Assembly (NCBI GenBank): GCA_020252485.1
Contig: JADCCX010000125.1
Location: 1 to 40,915, forward strand
DNA from: Methylocystis sp.
GTDB lineage: Bacteria > Pseudomonadota > Alphaproteobacteria > Rhizobiales > Beijerinckiaceae
DNA length: 40,915 nt
Direction: 5' to 3'
Part shown: positions 1 through 7,742 of the stretch, one piece after another
How positions within the stretch are numbered: position 1 is the first letter of the stretch
How the letters are laid out: each line of letters begins with the position of its first letter
The notes under the pieces: generated by a model
Databases searched by the model: none
Seen by the model: only the letters and a program-made list of their open reading frames with translations
What the model was told of the DNA's origin: nothing
Made by a program: the position numbers and the translations under genes

Positions 1-203
1 CCAACGCTTGCTGAGTTGACAGGGCCTCTTTCGAACGCCCGCAGACAATCCCAAGCTCCATCAGGATAGCCGATCATGTCAGAATCATCAAAATCTTCTC
101 CGCCCAAGCCCACACCCGTCCGCTTTATCGGATGCGATGTGACGATGGGGCGCAGGTTTCTGCAAGAATCTGCTAGACCAACGCCAGCCGCAAGAGCCTC
201 CGC

Positions 204-965
204 ATGATCCGCCCGGTCATCATCCTCGTGCGCCCGCAGATGGGCGAAAACATCGGCATGGCCGCCCGCGCCATGGCGAATTTCGCCCTGTCCGATCTGC
301 GCCTCGTCGCCCCGCGTGATGGCTGGGGCGAGGGGACGCCGGTGTGGCAGGCGGCGGTGGATGCGGCGGTGGGCGCCAACGCCATCGTGCGCAAGGCCGC
401 TGTCTTCGCGGATGTGCCTGCCGCCGTGCAGGATCTCCACAAGCTCTTCGCCACGACGGCGCGCGAGCGGGATCAGGCGAAGCCCGTCCTCTCGGCGGAG
501 GGTTTCGCTGCGGAAGCGAAGGCGCGCGGCGCGGCGGGTCAGGCGGTCGGCATCCTCTTCGGGCCGGAGCGCACCGGGCTCGAGAATGCCGAGGTGGCGC
601 TGGCGGATGCCATCGTCTCGTTCCCGGTCAACCCCGCCTTTCCCTCGCTCAATCTCGCGCAATCGGTGTCGCTGGCGGCTTACGAGTGCTTCAAGGCCTT
701 CGAAAGCGCCGAGGCCCCCTTCGCGCTCGCCCATGTCACGCCGCCGGCGACCCGCGCCATGGTGCTCGCCTTCTTCGATCATCTGGAGGAGGAGCTGGAG
801 AAGGGCGATTACTTCATCCCCGATGGCAAGCGGGCGGTGATGAGCCGCAACCTCAGGAACATCTTCCACCGCATAGAGCTGACAGAGGCTGATATCCGGA
901 CGCTCCGCGGCGTCGTCGTGGCGCTCGCCACGGGCCGCAAGCGCAAATCCGGGCGGCCATCATGA
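204..965 (+). CDS. trmJ: tRNA (cytidine/uridine-2'-O-)-methyltransferase TrmJ
   Basis: This 253-residue protein belongs to the SPOUT class TrmJ/TrmH family, which uses S-adenosylmethionine to 2'-O-methylate the nucleotide at position 32 of the tRNA anticodon loop. The three family motifs are visible in order: NIGMAARAMANF at residues 16-27, FGPERTGL at 119-126 and FPSLNLAQSVSL at 146-157; the last two build the knotted cofactor pocket. The length fits the family and the protein should be a soluble cytoplasmic dimer. The start is an ATG that places the N-terminus (MIRPVIILVRPQ) directly on the first beta strand. The 203 bases upstream hold no convincing gene. The amine oxidase gene follows on the same strand. 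Confidence 0.93.
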   Translation: MIRPVIILVRPQMGENIGMAARAMANFALSDLRLVAPRDGWGEGTPVWQAAVDAAVGANAIVRKAAVFADVPAAVQDLHKLFATTARERDQAKPVLSAEGFAAEAKARGAAGQAVGILFGPERTGLENAEVALADAIVSFPVNPAFPSLNLAQSVSLAAYECFKAFESAEAPFALAHVTPPATRAMVLAFFDHLEEELEKGDYFIPDGKRAVMSRNLRNIFHRIELTEADIRTLRGVVVALATGRKRKSGRPS

Positions 966-1065
966 CGCGGCTTCACATCTGGTTGAGGGCGCATCCGCAA
1001 GCGCAATTCTGTCGTATTCGCAGATGAGGAATCGGGAACTCGATCCCCGTCAACACGAGCGCCTG

Positions 1066-2406
1066 ATGTCATCCCGCCGCCTGACCCGCCGCAAGTTCCT
1101 GTCCGCCGCCGGCGCCGCCATCGCGCTTCCGGCGATGGTCGCGCCCGCCCGCGCCGAGGATACGGATATCGTGATCATCGGCGCAGGCGCTGCAGGCCTC
1201 GGCGCCGCGCGCGAATTGCGGCGGCTGAACAAGCGTTTCGTCATCATCGAGGCGCGCCAGCGCGCGGGCGGCCGACTTTACACCAACACGGCCCTGGGCC
1301 AGCCATTCGATGCAGGCGCGGCCTATATCCATTTCGCCGAGACAAACCCCTGGAGCCAGATCGCCACGGATCTCGGCGTCGATCCGCAGGGAGGCTACCG
1401 GCTCTGGAGCGGTTCGATCGCCTTCCGCAACGGGGTGGCTCTCGACCAGGACGCGATGGCGCGCCGGTGGGACAGCATGCGGCGGGTCAGCACTGCTTAT
1501 GACGAGATCGAGGAGCGCGCCGATGTCTCGCTCGCGCAGGCGCTCAGGGGAGAAAATCAGGACGTGCGCGATGCCGGCCGCATCCAGGCGCAGATGGCCG
1601 CGGGCGAGGAGCCCGAATGGGTCTCGACAGCCGATTGGCAGCGCCTCGAAAGCGGCCAGAACCGGCTTGTGCCCGGCGGCTATGGCGCGCTCGCCATCAA
1701 GCTCGCTGAGCCGCTCGGCGTCCGCCACGGCGTGCTGGCGACGGCGATCGACTGGTCCAGCCAGCTTGTCGCAGTGACAACGGACAAGGGAATCATTCGC
1801 GCCCGAAAAGCGATCGTCACGGCGCCGATCGGGGTGCTGAAGGCGGGCAGCATCAGGCTGACGCCCGGTCTGCCGCTCGAAGCCGCCCGCGCGCTCGACG
1901 GGCTGAAGATGGGTGCGCTCTCGAAGATCGCCTTGCGCTTCTCCGGTGAGAGATTCGGCTTTCAGCCGCATCAGTTCCTGGCCGAAATCGGACAGCCGTC
2001 GCGGGCGATCACCTTCGAGGCTTGGCCTTTCGACAGCGAGCTGGTCGTCGCCACCTTCGGCGGGGATTATGCGCGCGGGCTTGCGAGACAAGGGGAGGCC
2101 GCCGCCGTCGATCATGCGCTCGAGCGCTTCATCCGGATTGCCGGCGCGGATGCCCGCAAGGCTTTCAAGGGCGGTGTTCTGGCCGGATGGTCCGAGGATC
2201 CGTTCAGCCTTGGCGGTTATGCCGTAGCGCTGCCTGGCCGCATGCGCGCCCGCGAGGCCTTGGCTCGGCCATTCGGCGACAAGCTCTGGTTCGCCGGGGA
2301 AGCGACGGCCGGCAATTATTCGATGACGGCGGGCGGGGCCTATATGGCCGGCAGGGATGCGGCGAAACAGGCGGCAGCCCGTCTCAGCACGGGGAGCTTG
2401 CGGTAG
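1066..2406 (+). CDS. Tat-exported flavin monoamine oxidase family protein
   Basis: An FAD-dependent amine oxidase of about 446 residues that would oxidise an amine (or a related substrate) in the periplasm. The N-terminus carries a twin-arginine signal, TRRKFLSAAG, followed by a hydrophobic stretch ending in APARA. Next comes the dinucleotide-binding motif IIGAGAAGLGAARELRR with the downstream IIEARQRAGGR arginine pair typical of the amine oxidase family. The C-terminal FAD motif is LWFAGEATAGNYSMTAGGAY. An ATG at 1024 would add 14 residues, but neither start has a strong ribosome binding site; 1066 gives the usual short n-region before the twin arginines. The 3' end overlaps the convergent GT87 gene by 23 bases. 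The substrate cannot be read from the sequence. Confidence 0.85.
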   Translation: MSSRRLTRRKFLSAAGAAIALPAMVAPARAEDTDIVIIGAGAAGLGAARELRRLNKRFVIIEARQRAGGRLYTNTALGQPFDAGAAYIHFAETNPWSQIATDLGVDPQGGYRLWSGSIAFRNGVALDQDAMARRWDSMRRVSTAYDEIEERADVSLAQALRGENQDVRDAGRIQAQMAAGEEPEWVSTADWQRLESGQNRLVPGGYGALAIKLAEPLGVRHGVLATAIDWSSQLVAVTTDKGIIRARKAIVTAPIGVLKAGSIRLTPGLPLEAARALDGLKMGALSKIALRFSGERFGFQPHQFLAEIGQPSRAITFEAWPFDSELVVATFGGDYARGLARQGEAAAVDHALERFIRIAGADARKAFKGGVLAGWSEDPFSLGGYAVALPGRMRAREALARPFGDKLWFAGEATAGNYSMTAGGAYMAGRDAAKQAAARLSTGSLR

Positions 2407-3628
2407 CGGTCTGGGGCAACGCTGTTGCCTTTCCGCTCCCGGCGATCGCCTGGGCGGCAAGGATGCCGCCGAGTATGAGCGTCGCGGCGAGGCCCGTCGG
2501 CTGTTCGATGGAGGGGTAAAGCAGGATGGTGACGTTCAGGCCGAGCATCGCCGCCCACATTCGGATGCCGAGATCGCCGTCCCGATCAAGGAGATAACGG
2601 ATCAGGAAGGCCTGGGCGATCAGCAGCAGCGCCAGATCATAGATGAAGAGGTAAGGGCTCAACAGCGCCGTCACCGTCAGCAGGACGGCGGCCTTGATCG
2701 CATAGGGCTTGTCCGATCGCCACAGCCAGGCGGCAGCCGCCATGGCGGCGAGGGCCACTGCCACATGCGCCGCCATCGCGGGTCCCGTGCCCATGTCGAG
2801 CCGCCGGAGCAGGGCGTAGACCGATTGCAGTTTGATGATGACGGTGGATTCAAGCCCCATGCTGGCATCCCCCACCCTGCCGAGCTGGCGGATGAAGGCC
2901 AGCCACGGTTCCCGTCCGTAGACCGCGATGGAGAGACCGATTGCCGCGATAGTGGTCACAGCTGCGCTGGCGAAGGCGCGCCATTGGCCGAGCATGATCA
3001 GGAACAGCGGCAGCAGCAGGCCGAGATGCGGCTTAAATGCCAGCGCACCGAAGAAGATGCCCGCCGCAACCGGGCGCGTGGGCAGCAGGAAAAGTCCAAG
3101 CCCGAACAGGGCCGCAGTCATGAGCCCGTTCTGGCCGATATAGATATTGACGAACGCCAGCGACGAAGCTGCCACCCAAAGCGCCGCGCTCGGCGTTCCG
3201 ACGATCAGCGTCGCAGCTGCGGCGCAAAGCGCTAAGGACAGCGCCGCGAACAGAAGGAAGGATACCGGATAGGAAGGCAGCGCGAGAAGCTGAGCGGCGG
3301 GGAGGGCTATGGGCGGATAGGGCCAGGGCAGGAACGCTTCAAGATGCTGCCCGACGAGCTCTTTCTGCACCACCTTTTGCCGCTCCCAGATATAGGCATC
3401 GGCAGGCTTGCCGCGCTGGACGAGCATGCCGGCCGTATAGAAATTGACAAAGTCATGCGGCACGGGCTTGCCCTGGCTGTCGACCAGCCAGCCATTGTCG
3501 CTTCGATAGCCGGACGAAAAGGCCAGAATGGCGAGGGACAGCAGCAGGCAGGACAGCAGATTCGCCAGCCGGAATGACGGTCCGGCGTGGTGCGGCAAGG
3601 CAAGGGTGGCGGCGAGCTTCTCCAACAT
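2384..3628 (-). CDS. Glycosyltransferase family 87 (DUF2029) membrane protein
   Basis: A 414-residue polytopic membrane protein of the GT87 (DUF2029) type, a GT-C fold family that includes mycobacterial polyprenyl-phosphate-mannose-dependent mannosyltransferases. After the first membrane segment (about residues 22-40) the large outer loop contains HDFVNFYTAG with Asp59 in the place where the family keeps its catalytic aspartate. It is followed by a run of alternating hydrophobic segments to the C-terminus, around ten helices in total. It probably moves a sugar from a lipid-linked donor to an envelope acceptor; donor and acceptor are unknown. Its last 23 bases overlap the end of the convergent amine oxidase gene. 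A perfect inverted repeat lies about 70 bases upstream of its ATG. Confidence 0.78.
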   Translation of the reverse strand: MLEKLAATLALPHHAGPSFRLANLLSCLLLSLAILAFSSGYRSDNGWLVDSQGKPVPHDFVNFYTAGMLVQRGKPADAYIWERQKVVQKELVGQHLEAFLPWPYPPIALPAAQLLALPSYPVSFLLFAALSLALCAAAATLIVGTPSAALWVAASSLAFVNIYIGQNGLMTAALFGLGLFLLPTRPVAAGIFFGALAFKPHLGLLLPLFLIMLGQWRAFASAAVTTIAAIGLSIAVYGREPWLAFIRQLGRVGDASMGLESTVIIKLQSVYALLRRLDMGTGPAMAAHVAVALAAMAAAAWLWRSDKPYAIKAAVLLTVTALLSPYLFIYDLALLLIAQAFLIRYLLDRDGDLGIRMWAAMLGLNVTILLYPSIEQPTGLAATLILGGILAAQAIAGSGKATALPQTATASSPC

Positions 3629-3695
3629 CCTGCCGTCTTAATCCATGGCGCTTGCGAATTGGTTACATCTGGCGGCCGCCTGTCTCTTGCCGTTG

Positions 3696-3710
3696 GTTCA
3701 CTGAGTGAAC
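3696..3710. promoter_or_regulatory. 15-bp palindrome, possible operator
   Basis: GTTCACTGAGTGAAC is a perfect inverted repeat (7-bp arms around a central G) in the 472-base gap between the GT87 gene (start 3628, leftward) and rpsD (4101). Its size and symmetry suit a TetR-type operator. No regulator gene is adjacent, so the link is inference. Apart from this site, the rpsD promoter and a second small palindrome (TCTCCTGCAGGAGA at 3769-3782), nothing else was recognised in the gap. Confidence 0.3.
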
Positions 3711-3865
3711 AGGCTGAACCGACCTTGCGGCGCAAGCATGCAAGTTATCGGAAGAATGATCGTTTTTTTCTCCTGCAGGAGAGTCTCCACAGCGCTCGCA
3801 TGCCAGATCAGGACGCGCGGCCTTCGGTTGGCGGAATGTGCAGCCATTCCCCTCGATGCGCCCGG

Positions 3866-3893
3866 TTGACTTTCGCGGGCGTCTCCTATTTAA
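3866..3893 (+). promoter_or_regulatory. Predicted promoter of rpsD
   Basis: TTGACT at 3866-3871 is followed 15-16 bases later by TATTTAA at 3887-3893, a reasonable alphaproteobacterial housekeeping promoter. Transcription would leave a 5' leader of roughly 200 bases before the rpsD ATG at 4101. Such a leader is long enough to carry translational control, but I see no defined structure in it. Confidence 0.45.
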
Positions 3894-4100
3894 GAAGTTT
3901 CACGAGCGCGGGGCCGCAAGCCTCGCGTTTTGCATTGTTGGGCAGGCGGTTAATGCCGCGTTGCCAGCAATGCCAACGCACCCGTGGCGGCGGTTCGCAT
4001 CGTCGCCTGTCAGGAGCCTCAGGGTTCCAGAGGAGGGCGCGTTCCTCAGCCGCTGGCGGTTCTCCGTCAGCTCAATCTTTCGTTCTTTCGAGGAACAGCG

Positions 4101-4718
4101 ATGACAAAGCGCGCAGAAGCCAAGTACAAAATCGATCGCCGCATGGGCGAGAATATCTGGGGCCGTCCGAAATCCCCGGTGAACCGCCGTGAATATGGCC
4201 CCGGCCAGCACGGACAGCGCCGCAAGGGCAAGCTCTCCGACTTCGGCACCCAGCTCAAGGCCAAGCAGAAGCTCAAGGGCTATTACGGCTCCATCTCCGA
4301 GAAGCAGTTCAGGAGCTATTATCACGAGGCGCTGCGCATGCGCGGCGACGCCGGCGAGAACCTGATCGGTCTGCTGGAAGGACGGCTCGATGCGATCATC
4401 TACCGCGCCAAATTCGTGGCGACGGTTTTCGCCGCCCGCCAGTTCGTCAATCACGGCCACGTGCAGGTCAACGGCAAGAAGGTGAATGTTGCCTCCTATC
4501 AAGTGAAGCCGGGCGATGTCGTCTCGGTCAAGGAGTCGTCGAAGCAGCTTGAGGTTGTCCTGATCGCGACCCAGCTCGCCGAGCGCGATGTGCCCGATTT
4601 CCTTGAGGTCGATCACGCCAAGCTGACGGCGAAGCTGACGCGCCGGCCGGGCCTTTCCGAGGTTCCCTACGCCACGCAGATGGAGCCGAACCTGGTGGTC
4701 GAGTTCTACTCGCGCTGA
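4101..4718 (+). CDS. rpsD: 30S ribosomal protein S4
   Basis: The product is 205 residues and matches bacterial S4 end to end. It has the N-terminal [20 protein letters not shown] typical of alphaproteobacteria, the [16 protein letters not shown] segment, and the S4 RNA-binding domain from about residue 95 ([20 protein letters not shown] ... [11 protein letters not shown]). S4 binds 16S rRNA early in 30S assembly. It starts at the ATG preceded by AGGA; longer in-frame readings upstream have no support. The gene stands alone with its own promoter and a strong terminator, as is common in this group, rather than in the alpha operon. Confidence 0.98.
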   Translation: MTKRAEAKYKIDRRMGENIWGRPKSPVNRREYGPGQHGQRRKGKLSDFGTQLKAKQKLKGYYGSISEKQFRSYYHEALRMRGDAGENLIGLLEGRLDAIIYRAKFVATVFAARQFVNHGHVQVNGKKVNVASYQVKPGDVVSVKESSKQLEVVLIATQLAERDVPDFLEVDHAKLTAKLTRRPGLSEVPYATQMEPNLVVEFYSR

Positions 4719-4740
4719 TCTGGCCTTTCCGAAGAGTTAC

Positions 4741-4766
4741 AAAAAGCCGCCGCAGGGCGGCTTTTT
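4741..4766 (+). terminator. Rho-independent terminator of rpsD
   Basis: A perfect 11-bp stem (4741-4751 with 4756-4766) around the loop GCAG, ending in TTTTT, lies 22 bases after the rpsD stop. The A-run on the left arm means it can also work in the other direction. Confidence 0.9.
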
Positions 4767-4863
4767 GCGTTCCGGGCCTCGTAGGCGTTAACGTTAGGAG
4801 TAGATTTACAAACAGCTGCGATAACCGAACGAATCTGTTTAGATTGTCGAAAGGTTCCTCGCC

Positions 4864-6204
4864 ATGGACCTCCAGTTGCTGACATTCGACCATCGCTTCC
4901 GGATCTATGGCCTTGAAGCCGAGTCAGTGGCTCTGGTCCTGAAACGCTTGTCGGTCAACGGGCTCGGCTTCGTCCGCCAGGCTGTCCGGGAATGTTCCTC
5001 GGTTCTGGCTGGGGTTACGGGCGTTGGCGTCGCCTTCCAACAGAACGGCGACAAGATCGAGGCGGCGCTCGTCTCCCATTACGAATCCCTCCTCAAGGCC
5101 GGCCTGACCGACGAAATGCCGCATCGGATTGCGCGCACCCTGACCGAGCTCGAGGCCTGCGGCAGCGACCTCCGATGCTTCTTCGCCATGGCTATCCACC
5201 TCACCGAATCTGCGCTGAAGGCCAACAGCCTTGGCATGCCGGTCGTCTCCGCCCGGCTCGTGGCGGATATCGGCATCCTCAACCGTCTGCTGATCTGTGA
5301 TTCCGCGACGGCGTTGACGACGACGATTATCGGGAGAAACCGGCAGGATGCGGATCGGCAGGCCGCCATCGCCAACAGCATGGAAATCTTCCGGGAATCC
5401 GTCGCCGCGATTTCCGGCCGGCTGGATGGGGCTTCACTGGCCGTTTCCCAATCGGCCGCGGTCGTTTCCAATGCCGCCGCCGATGCGCTCTCGCAGAGCC
5501 GGGAGGCTGCCGATGCGGCGGAGCGCGGCAACAACAATCTGACGGCCTCTGCAACCAGCACCGAAGAGCTCGCCCAGGCGACAGGGGAGCTCGAGCGGCG
5601 CACCGAAATGAGCCGACAGGCCATGCATGCCGCGGAAGGCGCCGTGAAGGGCGCGCAAGGCGCCATTGCCGATCTCCAGTCCGCAGCGGAGCGGATCGGC
5701 TCCATCGTCGGATTGATCGGGAGCATCGCGGAGCAGACCAACCTGCTCGCCTTGAACGCCACCATCGAGGCCGCGCGCGCCGGTGACGCAGGCCGGGGCT
5801 TTGCGGTCGTCGCCCAGGAGGTGAAGGCCCTCGCCGGCCAGACGACCAAGGCGACGCAGGACATTATCGCGCAGATCGCGGCCGTCCAGGAAGGCACTTC
5901 ACGTTCCGTGCGGGAGATCGGCTCGATCGGCTCTGCGATGGAGCGGCTGTCGCAGAACGCCAACGAGGTTGCGGGCGCGGTGTCGCAGCAGAACGCGCTG
6001 ACCGCGGAGCTCAGCCGCAATCTCCATGAAACGGTCCGGCAGGTGATCTTCGCAAGCGAAGGCTATACTGCGGCATCGGCGCTGATCGCCAACACCTCCT
6101 CAGAGACCCGCGGGCTCGAAAAGTCGATGGAGGTCCTGTCCGAGATCGGCGCTCAACTGAAGCGCGATCTTGAAACCTTCTCCGATCGCGTGAAGGCGGC
6201 CTGA
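4864..6204 (+). CDS. Soluble methyl-accepting chemotaxis protein with globin-like sensor
   Basis: A 446-residue chemoreceptor with no membrane segment. The C-terminal half is a standard signalling domain: the hairpin tip [20 protein letters not shown] (288-307) and the following [18 protein letters not shown] contact CheA and CheW. The N-terminal 160 residues have the layout of a protoglobin/globin-coupled sensor ([13 protein letters not shown], then [12 protein letters not shown]). Where such sensors usually read H-x-x-I-G-x-D-x-R-W-Y, this one reads [11 protein letters not shown], so the heme-ligating His appears to be Leu96. The fold call is from pattern only and is less certain than the chemoreceptor call. 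The gene is monocistronic after the rpsD terminator. Confidence 0.85.
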   Translation: MDLQLLTFDHRFRIYGLEAESVALVLKRLSVNGLGFVRQAVRECSSVLAGVTGVGVAFQQNGDKIEAALVSHYESLLKAGLTDEMPHRIARTLTELEACGSDLRCFFAMAIHLTESALKANSLGMPVVSARLVADIGILNRLLICDSATALTTTIIGRNRQDADRQAAIANSMEIFRESVAAISGRLDGASLAVSQSAAVVSNAAADALSQSREAADAAERGNNNLTASATSTEELAQATGELERRTEMSRQAMHAAEGAVKGAQGAIADLQSAAERIGSIVGLIGSIAEQTNLLALNATIEAARAGDAGRGFAVVAQEVKALAGQTTKATQDIIAQIAAVQEGTSRSVREIGSIGSAMERLSQNANEVAGAVSQQNALTAELSRNLHETVRQVIFASEGYTAASALIANTSSETRGLEKSMEVLSEIGAQLKRDLETFSDRVKAA

Positions 6205-6210
6205 AGGCTC

Positions 6211-6301
6211 AGATCTTGGCCAGGAGTTCAGATCTTGGCCAGGCGTTCAGATCTTGGCCAGGAGTTCAGATCTTGGCCAGGAGTTCAGATCTTGGCCAGG
6301 A
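6211..6301. repeat. Five tandem 19-bp repeats between convergent genes
   Basis: The unit AGATCTTGGCCAGGAGTTC starts at 6211, 6230, 6249, 6268 and 6287; the second copy has one substitution (GGCG for GGAG) and the fifth stops after 15 bases. Read on the minus strand, each unit contains the last codons and stop of the hydrolase gene (Leu-Ala-Lys-Ile-stop), so the array is a repeated copy of that gene's 3' end extending into the 80-base gap before the chemoreceptor stop at 6204. Neither reading frame is altered by copy number. Confidence 0.95.
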
Positions 6302-6836
6302 AACCCGCGAAGCGCATCAGGCCTTCGGGCCATGGCCCATGCCCGGAATCGGTGTTGATATGGCCTGCCTCGCCGGCATCGCTGAAGGCTGATCCCCAGG
6401 CATAGGCCCATTCCTCAGCTTCGAGATGCGGGCAGAAAGGATCGTTGCGCGACGCGACCAGAACCGACGGGAAGGGCAGGGGATCGCGCGGCACATTGGC
6501 GAATTTGAGATCGATATCCTCGTGCTCGACCATGTAGGTCTCACCCGGAGGCGCCACGAGGAAGGCGCCCTTGACGTTCAGGCTTGCCAGCCGCTGCGCG
6601 GCATGAACGACGGCAATGGCTCCTAATGAATGGGCAACAATCACCACAGGCTTTGCCGCAACCTTTGCGGCATCTACGATGTGATCGAGCCAGTCCTCGA
6701 ACTCCGGCCTGTCCCAGTTTGCCTGTTCGACGCGGCGCGCCGATTGGATCTTCTGCTCCCAGCGGGTTTGCCAGTGCTCACCGCCGGAGTTTCCAAGGCC
6801 CGATACGATGAGGATATCCGTCTCGCTGATTTTCAT
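6285..6836 (-). CDS. RBBP9/YdeN-family alpha/beta hydrolase
   Basis: A 183-residue serine hydrolase of the RBBP9/YdeN family. The nucleophile elbow VAHSLG holds the catalytic serine near residue 70; NDPFCP supplies the probable acid and SGHGPWPEGL the C-terminal His. The beginning DILIVSGLGNSGGEHWQTRW matches the family start, where GLGNS forms the oxyanion loop. The natural substrate is unknown for most members. The gene begins 15 bases after the restriction endonuclease stop and is read in the same direction, so it may now be transcribed from the restriction-modification promoter. Its stop codon straddles the junction of the last two 19-bp repeat units. Confidence 0.85.
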   Translation of the reverse strand: MKISETDILIVSGLGNSGGEHWQTRWEQKIQSARRVEQANWDRPEFEDWLDHIVDAAKVAAKPVVIVAHSLGAIAVVHAAQRLASLNVKGAFLVAPPGETYMVEHEDIDLKFANVPRDPLPFPSVLVASRNDPFCPHLEAEEWAYAWGSAFSDAGEAGHINTDSGHGPWPEGLMRFAGFLAKI

Positions 6837-6851
6837 GAAGCTGCCGCCGGT

Positions 6852-7742
6852 TTAGATCGCAAGATCAAGCGGAAGGTCGGAGATATCTTTCAGACGTTTC
6901 CCATTCACAAGATCCTCGAGCATATTCAAAGCTTCGATCTCGCCTGTTTTCTTGACTGCGGCTTGAAGTTCATAAAGCGCGAAGTGGTAAAGGCAGTCGA
7001 ACTCTCCCGTCCCGAGCGCCAGCGACGCGATACGGCTTGGCAACGGCTCACCGACAACGACCGCAATATGTGGAGTTCGGCCTTTGCGGTTCCGAATGAG
7101 ATTTAATGCTTCTGAGCGCGCATTCTGGGCCCGATCAGAACGCATCGTCCACTTGCAGGAAACACTGGCGTGTAGAAGTTTCTTGCCGCCTGACGATGCC
7201 CTTATGTCGGCCCTCGTCGCGGATGCTCCATCAACTATCGGATTGTTTTGATTGATTTTTTCATCCGGTAGAAGATCTCGAAACACGACAATATCTGGCG
7301 AAATAGAATAGCTGTTCCCCATCAAAACGTTCAAGGTTCTGTCCTTTTTCAAGGCTCTACTGAGCTCGGCAAGATGGGAGAATTGTTCAAATTCAGCAAT
7401 GGGAATGCCAGACCTGCCGCCTACGTGCCTGACATGCCAATGCCCCGGCCTGATATCATTCAAAAGGCCCAGTGAGGATTCCAGAAAGGAGGTCACTGCT
7501 ATCTCGAAAAGATTTCCGGCTGTTTGACCTGCCACTTTCTTTTCGGCTCTGGCGCCAATCTGACTTGCGATCGATGATGCGATCTGCCGACTGATCTGGC
7601 TGTCGTCGTCGGCATTTGACGCCGATAGCGGACTGGAATTTTTTGCCTTGTCCGCGGATACCGAATGGATGAATAAGACCTCAGAAACCAGCTTTTCGTG
7701 AAAAGCCAGCCTTGCCTTAGACATAAGACCCGAGCCGCTCAT
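6852..7742 (-). CDS. Type II restriction endonuclease, NgoMIV family (predicted G^CCGGC)
   Basis: A 296-residue homologue of NgoMIV, which cuts GCCGGC as a tetramer. The spacing of catalytic residues matches what I recall of NgoMIV with a constant offset of ten: Glu80, Asp150 in SPDIVVF, Ser195-Cys196-Lys197 in SCKWTMRSDR and Glu211 in NARSEALN. The SCKWT-RSDRAQNARSE region, which carries both catalysis and base recognition, is almost unchanged, as is the C-terminal NGKRLKDISDLPLDLA. I start it at the ATG whose first bases overlap the methyltransferase stop (ATGA); a longer in-frame reading into the methyltransferase gene has no homology. Base composition is clearly lower than the surroundings (27 of 60 G+C in 7261-7320), consistent with transfer. 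Confidence 0.93.
   Translation of the reverse strand: MSGSGLMSKARLAFHEKLVSEVLFIHSVSADKAKNSSPLSASNADDDSQISRQIASSIASQIGARAEKKVAGQTAGNLFEIAVTSFLESSLGLLNDIRPGHWHVRHVGGRSGIPIAEFEQFSHLAELSRALKKDRTLNVLMGNSYSISPDIVVFRDLLPDEKINQNNPIVDGASATRADIRASSGGKKLLHASVSCKWTMRSDRAQNARSEALNLIRNRKGRTPHIAVVVGEPLPSRIASLALGTGEFDCLYHFALYELQAAVKKTGEIEALNMLEDLVNGKRLKDISDLPLDLAI

Noticed and set aside
76-207. A 43-codon frame starting ATG upstream of trmJ
   Set aside because: No ribosome binding site or recognised sequence; Ser/Pro/Ala-rich composition typical of chance frames, and it runs into the trmJ start.
3769-3782. Palindrome TCTCCTGCAGGAGA next to a T-run as a terminator
   Set aside because: The T-run is before the hairpin on the plus strand and would be an A-run after it on the minus strand, so it cannot work as an intrinsic terminator either way.
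3587-4192. Open frame spanning the GT87-rpsD gap
   Set aside because: Ser/Arg-rich, no homology, and it overlaps both the rpsD promoter and the rpsD coding start.
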